From positions 1 through 5,999 of the forward strand of contig JAEINM010000266.1 of the NCBI GenBank assembly GCA_016342385.1: DNA of 5,999 nucleotides, in the 5' to 3' direction. Under the pieces are notes generated by a model. That model was not told the DNA's origin. It saw only the letters and a list, made by a program, of their open reading frames with translations, and made no database searches. A program made the position numbers and the translations under genes. Positions 5,576 to 5,999 of this stretch are shown here, in pieces (within the stretch, counting starts at the first letter, position 1; each line of letters starts with the position of its first letter). The DNA is from Spirochaetaceae bacterium. GTDB lineage: Bacteria; Spirochaetota; Spirochaetia; DSM-2461.

Positions 5576-5999
5576 TTGAAAAAAAGAATCCTGATCCCCT
5601 TATTTCTGATTCTCAGTGGTTTTTCTCTCATAGCAGACACTTACCTATACGGAGAGTTTATCTACAACCTGAATGTTGATTTCAGGAGTGATCCCTTTCC
5701 CGGTATGACGACAGATGACTTTGAAAGCAAACCGGGAGAGGAATATGAGGAAGAGGTTATAGAGAATCTTCTGGAAGAAGCCAGATGGGTTTTTTCCGCC
5801 ATGATTTATGGATTGAAAATTACATATACACCCTCTGATATCAGCCGTTCTGTAGAACAGTTTTTCGAAGTGGAACTTCTGGCAGAGATTAAACGGGGAG
5901 ATCACCGGCTGGTAGTCTATGACACATACCTTGAGGATAATCTCTATCATCTGTTTATAAGATACAGTCTCGATACTTATCAGAATAGAAGACTGGAAT
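5576..5999 (+). CDS. Exported protein of unknown function, N-terminal part (runs off window)
   Basis: A frame starting with TTG at 5576, five bases after the rhomboid stop, stays open to the window end (141 codons plus one base). It begins with a classic signal peptide: KKR at 2-4, a hydrophobic core ILIPLFLILSGFSLI (5-19), and a likely signal peptidase I site after Ala20 (SLIA-D). No lipobox cysteine is present, so a lipoprotein is unlikely. The mature part begins TYLYGEFIYNLNVDF, passes through a strongly acidic stretch (about 47-68, rich in Asp and Glu), then ARWVFSAMIYGLKITYTPSD (69-88) and FFEVELLAEIKRGD, with alternating strand-like character. I do not recognise a family. It is expected in the periplasm or outer envelope. 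No good Shine-Dalgarno precedes the TTG; the signal peptide coded directly after it is what supports the start. Translation may be coupled to the rhomboid gene. Confidence 0.8.
   Translation, partial: MKKRILIPLFLILSGFSLIADTYLYGEFIYNLNVDFRSDPFPGMTTDDFESKPGEEYEEEVIENLLEEARWVFSAMIYGLKITYTPSDISRSVEQFFEVELLAEIKRGDHRLVVYDTYLEDNLYHLFIRYSLDTYQNRRLE

Noticed and set aside
5645..5950. 101-codon minus-strand ORF
   Set aside because: It is antisense to the exported-protein gene, which has a signal peptide and a fitting position directly after the rhomboid gene.

Overview
The window is a gene-dense piece of bacterial chromosome of moderate to low G+C. A spirochaete of the Spirochaeta/Treponema type is the best guess. 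This rests on gene style (an ATPase-HDOD fusion, a secreted protein of unknown family, TTG starts, weak ribosome binding sites) and not on a marker gene, so it is inference. No rRNA, tRNA, CRISPR array, insertion sequence or phage gene is visible.

Layout. Positions 1-266 (minus strand) hold the 5' part of an RlmE/FtsJ-type 23S rRNA 2'-O-methyltransferase. A 44-base divergent gap (267-310) with a small perfect palindrome separates it from a plus-strand polyprenyl diphosphate synthase (311-1357). The synthase motifs look more like eukaryotic-type geranylgeranyl diphosphate synthases than ordinary bacterial IspA/IspB enzymes. Directly after its stop codon lies a short open stretch in another frame (about 1363-1452). 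Its translation aligns with the synthase's own C-terminus, so it is probably the tail of a lost or replaced second copy. After about 120 bases of AT-rich DNA comes a plus-strand series: a GHKL-ATPase/HDOD signalling protein (1572-3059), a 576-residue protein with a possible degenerate glycoside-hydrolase-like TIM barrel (3147-4877), a rhomboid intramembrane serine protease (4917-5570), and the start of an exported protein of unknown function (5576 to beyond the window).

How the parts may work together. The methyltransferase and the prenyl synthase are housekeeping enzymes for ribosome maturation and isoprenoid chain building. The four downstream genes share a strand with gaps of 87, 39 and 5 bases and may be one transcription unit; only a very weak terminator-like hairpin (4878-4894) interrupts it. 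The tight rhomboid/exported-protein pair suggests a shared envelope role, but no function can be read for the exported protein. The points most worth checking are the paralogue tail at 1363-1452, the eukaryotic-like synthase motifs, the misplaced strong Shine-Dalgarno before 3147, and the barrel protein that seems to lack standard catalytic residues.
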